Below are positions 6,252-7,959 of a stretch of 7,959 nt of DNA, piece after piece. Every line of letters starts with the position of its first letter. The first letter of the stretch is position 1. Source of the stretch: an uncultured Eubacteriales bacterium (GTDB taxonomy: Bacteria > Bacillota > Clostridia > Oscillospirales > Feifaniaceae); contig CABRXB010000043.1 in the NCBI GenBank assembly GCA_902474785.1, forward strand, positions 1 to 7,959, written 5' to 3'. Both the position numbers and the translations under genes were made by a program. The notes below the pieces were generated by a model. The model saw nothing but the letters and a program-made list of their open reading frames with translations. It searched no databases and was not told the DNA's origin.

Positions 6252-6899
6252 TTATGCTCCAAGTAAGTAGCGCGTCACCTCGTCGGGCGTTTTGGCCAAC
6301 AGCAGCGGGCGGTAGGCAGAAAGTTCTTCGAATCCGCCAAAGCCCCACAACACGCCGATGGCGGAAATGCCGCACAGCTTTGCCCCCTCCATGTCGTGCA
6401 GGCGGTCGCCCACGATGACGGTGCGCGACCGGTCCAACCCCTCAAAGTGGGCCAGCGCCAGCTCGATCACGTCGCGTTTGGACTTGACCCGTCCATCGCC
6501 CGAGGCGCCCTCGATCACATCAAAATAGGCGTCTAGCTCAAAGTGGGAGAGGATGTCAAGCGAGGTGTTTTTGGGCTTGGAGGTCGAAACCGCCAGGCGC
6601 AGGCCCCCGGCCTTCAGCGCGCCCAGCATCTCGTGGATGCCGGGATAGACCTCGTTTTCATACAATCCCACCGTGGTGTAGCGCGCACGGTAGTGGGCAA
6701 TGGCCTCGTCCACCTGGCGCGCCGGCAGATACTGTGAAAAACATTCGTCGAGCGGGGGCCCGATGAAGCGAAACAGGTTTTCCAGCGGCTGCTCAACGCC
6801 GTAGTGTGCAAGCGTCATCTGGATGGTGGTGGTGATGCCAACCGAGGAGTCGGTCAACGTTCCGTCCAGGTCAAACAGGATGGTGTCAAATTGTCTCAT
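6252..6899 (-). CDS. HAD-superfamily phosphatase (Gph / 5'-nucleotidase-like)
   Basis: This 215-residue protein is a complete subfamily-I HAD hydrolase. Motif I is DLDGT (10-14; nucleophile Asp10, acid/base Asp12). A helical cap follows with FIGPPLDECF (45-54) and ENEVYPGIHEML (81-92), the usual cap boundary. Motif II is STSKP (105-109), motif III is the lysine in SKRD (140-143), and motif IV is GDRLHD (164-169). It resembles the phosphoglycolate phosphatase/5'-nucleotidase-like group whose substrates are rarely proven. The start at 6899 has AAGGGAG (6905-6911) 5 nt upstream and matches the family N-terminus; upstream ATGs at 6926 and 6977 would only add unrelated residues. As first gene of the run with psuK and psuG it may dephosphorylate a pathway nucleotide or sugar phosphate, or remove a toxic by-product. 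Human HDHD1, also a HAD enzyme, dephosphorylates pseudouridine 5'-phosphate, but orthology is not implied. Confidence 0.9.
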   Translation of the reverse strand: MRQFDTILFDLDGTLTDSSVGITTTIQMTLAHYGVEQPLENLFRFIGPPLDECFSQYLPARQVDEAIAHYRARYTTVGLYENEVYPGIHEMLGALKAGGLRLAVSTSKPKNTSLDILSHFELDAYFDVIEGASGDGRVKSKRDVIELALAHFEGLDRSRTVIVGDRLHDMEGAKLCGISAIGVLWGFGGFEELSAYRPLLLAKTPDEVTRYLLGA

Positions 6900-6905
6900 A
6901 AGCTC

Positions 6906-6937
6906 TCCCTTTGCGTTTTCTATCATGTCCCTTTGCG
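6906..6937 (-). repeat. 10-bp direct repeat overlapping the HAD ribosome binding site
   Basis: On the minus strand CGCAAAGGGA occurs at 6937-6928 and again at 6915-6906, offset by 22 bases, about two helical turns. The copy nearer the gene supplies the Shine-Dalgarno sequence of the HAD gene. The distal copy lies immediately before an in-frame ATG at 6926. It could be a local duplication, a paired protein-binding site in DNA or mRNA, or a standby ribosome site. Confidence 0.5.
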
Positions 6938-7405
6938 GGGTTCTTTCCATCAAGTCTATGCAAGCCGATGCCCGCACATCAGCCGCACCTTCTGCAGTCG
7001 GCCTCGCGTGCGGGCGGCTGGGGGCCTTACAGACGCCTCTTTGCCGCGAGGCCGACCCTTGGGGCGCGCCATATCAACGACCTGCCCTTTGTGACGCTCC
7101 TTTGAATGAAGGGGTTGCTGGTAAACCCAGCAAGGCCCGCCCGCCGAGGGTCGCTCTGTAAAAATGTCTGTAGACTCGCTGCGCATGCCAAAGCACATGG
7201 GGCGTCTAGGGGCGTTGCGCGCAGTCTTTTTGGGCTTTCAGGGCCGGCGTTACCCGAATGCAGTCCGGCCGATATGCCAAGGTGCTTTGAAGAGCGGGCG
7301 TTTTGGCAGGCCCATTTTCCCGCGGGACGCCGGCGGCCCGATCTCGTCGCGCGACAGCCGGCCGCAAGCCCACAAGGGCCCCGCTGCACGGCGCCCTGCA
7401 TGCCG

Positions 7406-7427
7406 GACGCTTGCCCGGCAAGGCGTC
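7406..7427. repeat. tight hairpin with one bulge
   Basis: GACGCTTGC (7406-7414) pairs with GCAA (7418-7421) and GCGTC (7423-7427), a 9-bp stem with one bulged G and a 3-nt loop. No U-tract is present on either side. It overlaps an alternative stem, TGCCGG (7401-7406) with CCGGCA (7415-7420). Function unknown. Confidence 0.3.
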
Positions 7428-7803
7428 GACAGCAGGCATTTCAAACGCCGCGACCTGTCCTCATCTGTTGAGACCCCGCGCGCTTTAAAAAGCTTCCCTC
7501 CATGCAGCGCACGCCACAACCCACACCAAATTGCCATTGGTCAGGCGATCCCTCCGCCGTATACCGCATGGGCGCCCTCAACCAGAGCGCCCTTAACTCT
7601 GCGTCTCACGGGAAAATTCCCCTGCGCCGACTTTTTGCTGCTGATCTGTGCGGCAGACTGTGAACGCTCCCCTTGCGGTTCGTTTTCAGTCGCGCTGTGG
7701 CAAAGCCTGCGGCAAAACGGCAAAGGCGTGCAAGGCGATTGTTCGCCCTGCGCTGCACTGCGCTGCGAGATCCCACCGGCTGTTGCTCTCTTGCGGACAA
7801 GCT

Positions 7804-7959
7804 CTATTCTCTGCCGGCCTCGGTGAGACGGATGGTCACGTCAAACTCCTGTCCGTCGCGCCAGACCGTGAGCACCACGCTGTCGCCCGCCTTGTGCGTC
7901 TCCTTGATCCGGTTGAACTCAGCCATGCTCGTGATGGTCTCGCCGTCGATCCCCACCAC
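7804..7959 (-). CDS. C-terminal end of a PDZ-domain protein, probable HtrA/DegP-like serine protease (partial)
   Basis: The gene runs off the right edge; 51 codons and a TAG stop are visible. The residues form the second half of a PDZ domain: VVGIDGETITSM, then a helix EFNRIKETHKAGD, then strand VVLTVWRDGQE and a final strand VTIRLTE. The pattern, with IDG...I.....F......GD.V.LTV.RDG, is typical of the single C-terminal PDZ of membrane-anchored S1C proteases in Gram-positive bacteria, which handle misfolded proteins at the cell surface. The catalytic domain is outside the window, so another PDZ protein such as a site-2 or C-terminal processing protease cannot be excluded. The protein ends right after the PDZ, as in HtrA-like proteins. 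No functional link to the nucleoside genes is apparent. Confidence 0.75.
   Translation of the reverse strand: MVGIDGETITSMAEFNRIKETHKAGDSVVLTVWRDGQEFDVTIRLTEAGRE

Larger units (their letters stand above)
6900..7803. other. gene-free stretch between the PDZ protein and the HAD gene
   Basis: About 900 bases without a supported gene. Open frames on both strands are Arg/Pro/Ala-rich and lack ribosome binding sites and recognisable motifs. Visible elements are hairpins TTGCTGG/CCAGCAA (7115-7133), one at 7406-7427, GGGCGC/GCGCCC (7570-7592) and GGCGA/TCGCC (7734-7747), plus a tandem 10-bp duplication CTGCGCTGCA/CTGCGCTGCG (7748-7767). The 7734-7747 hairpin, about 60 bases past the PDZ stop and followed on the minus strand by a T-containing stretch, is the best but still weak terminator candidate for that gene. 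No clear promoter for the HAD-psuK-psuG run was found. Confidence 0.5.

Noticed and set aside
6167..6262. Earlier psuK start at 6262 overlapping the HAD gene
   Set aside because: It would add 32 basic residues absent from PsuK proteins, while the ATG at 6166 has a good ribosome binding site at proper spacing.
6327..6345. TTCGAATCC, resembling a tRNA T-loop
   Set aside because: It lies inside the HAD coding sequence, and no acceptor or anticodon stems can be formed around it.
5438..6418. 326-residue open frame on the plus strand
   Set aside because: Antisense to psuK and the end of the HAD gene, both of which have complete family motifs on the minus strand.
7027..7401. 124-residue minus-strand frame in the right-hand gap
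   Set aside because: Arg/Ala/Pro-rich low-complexity composition, no ribosome binding site and no family resemblance.

Overview
The window reads as chromosomal DNA from a GC-rich, Gram-positive-type anaerobe, most likely a Clostridia-class Bacillota. This is inferred from strong AAGGAG/GGGGAG-type ribosome binding sites, a lipobox lipoprotein with a Gly/Glu-rich linker, and the protein families present. No rRNA, tRNA, insertion sequence or CRISPR array was seen. All six recognised genes lie on the minus strand, so transcription runs from right to left.

Layout in transcription order: (1) 7959-7804, the last 51 codons of a PDZ-domain protein, probably an HtrA/DegP-like S1C serine protease. (2) 7803-6900, about 900 bases without a convincing gene. 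(3) 6899-4285, a compact three-gene run: a HAD phosphatase, a PfkB-family pseudouridine kinase (psuK) and pseudouridine-5'-phosphate glycosidase (psuG). (4) 4284-3537, about 750 bases without a gene but with candidate leader and promoter elements. (5) 3536-2142, an ADP-ribosylglycohydrolase-family protein with a long N-terminal extension. (6) 2141-1897, a regulatory interval with a near-consensus sigma-A-type promoter and a long AT-rich palindrome. (7) 1896-772, a BMP/PnrA-type nucleoside-binding lipoprotein. (8) 771-1, a terminator for that gene, a second perfect 17-bp hairpin, and further inverted repeats without a gene.

The shared theme is nucleoside and ribosyl salvage. PsuK phosphorylates pseudouridine, and PsuG splits the C-C glycosidic bond to give uracil and ribose 5-phosphate. 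The BMP lipoprotein is the kind of receptor that captures nucleosides for an ABC importer, although no importer ATPase or permease is in the window. The ADP-ribosylglycohydrolase-family enzyme could release ribosyl groups from modified nucleosides or ADP-ribosyl conjugates. The HAD phosphatase may act on a nucleotide or sugar phosphate from the same pathway. psuK and psuG are secure. That the lipoprotein and the glycohydrolase belong to the same physiological system is inference from adjacency and family tendencies.

The parts least explained by known families are the gene-free stretches, which together make up over 2 kb. The left one holds tandem abutting inverted repeats ending in a perfect 17-bp hairpin, which could be a structured RNA. 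The 2052-2089 palindrome with a third half-site is a good candidate for a dedicated regulator's operator.
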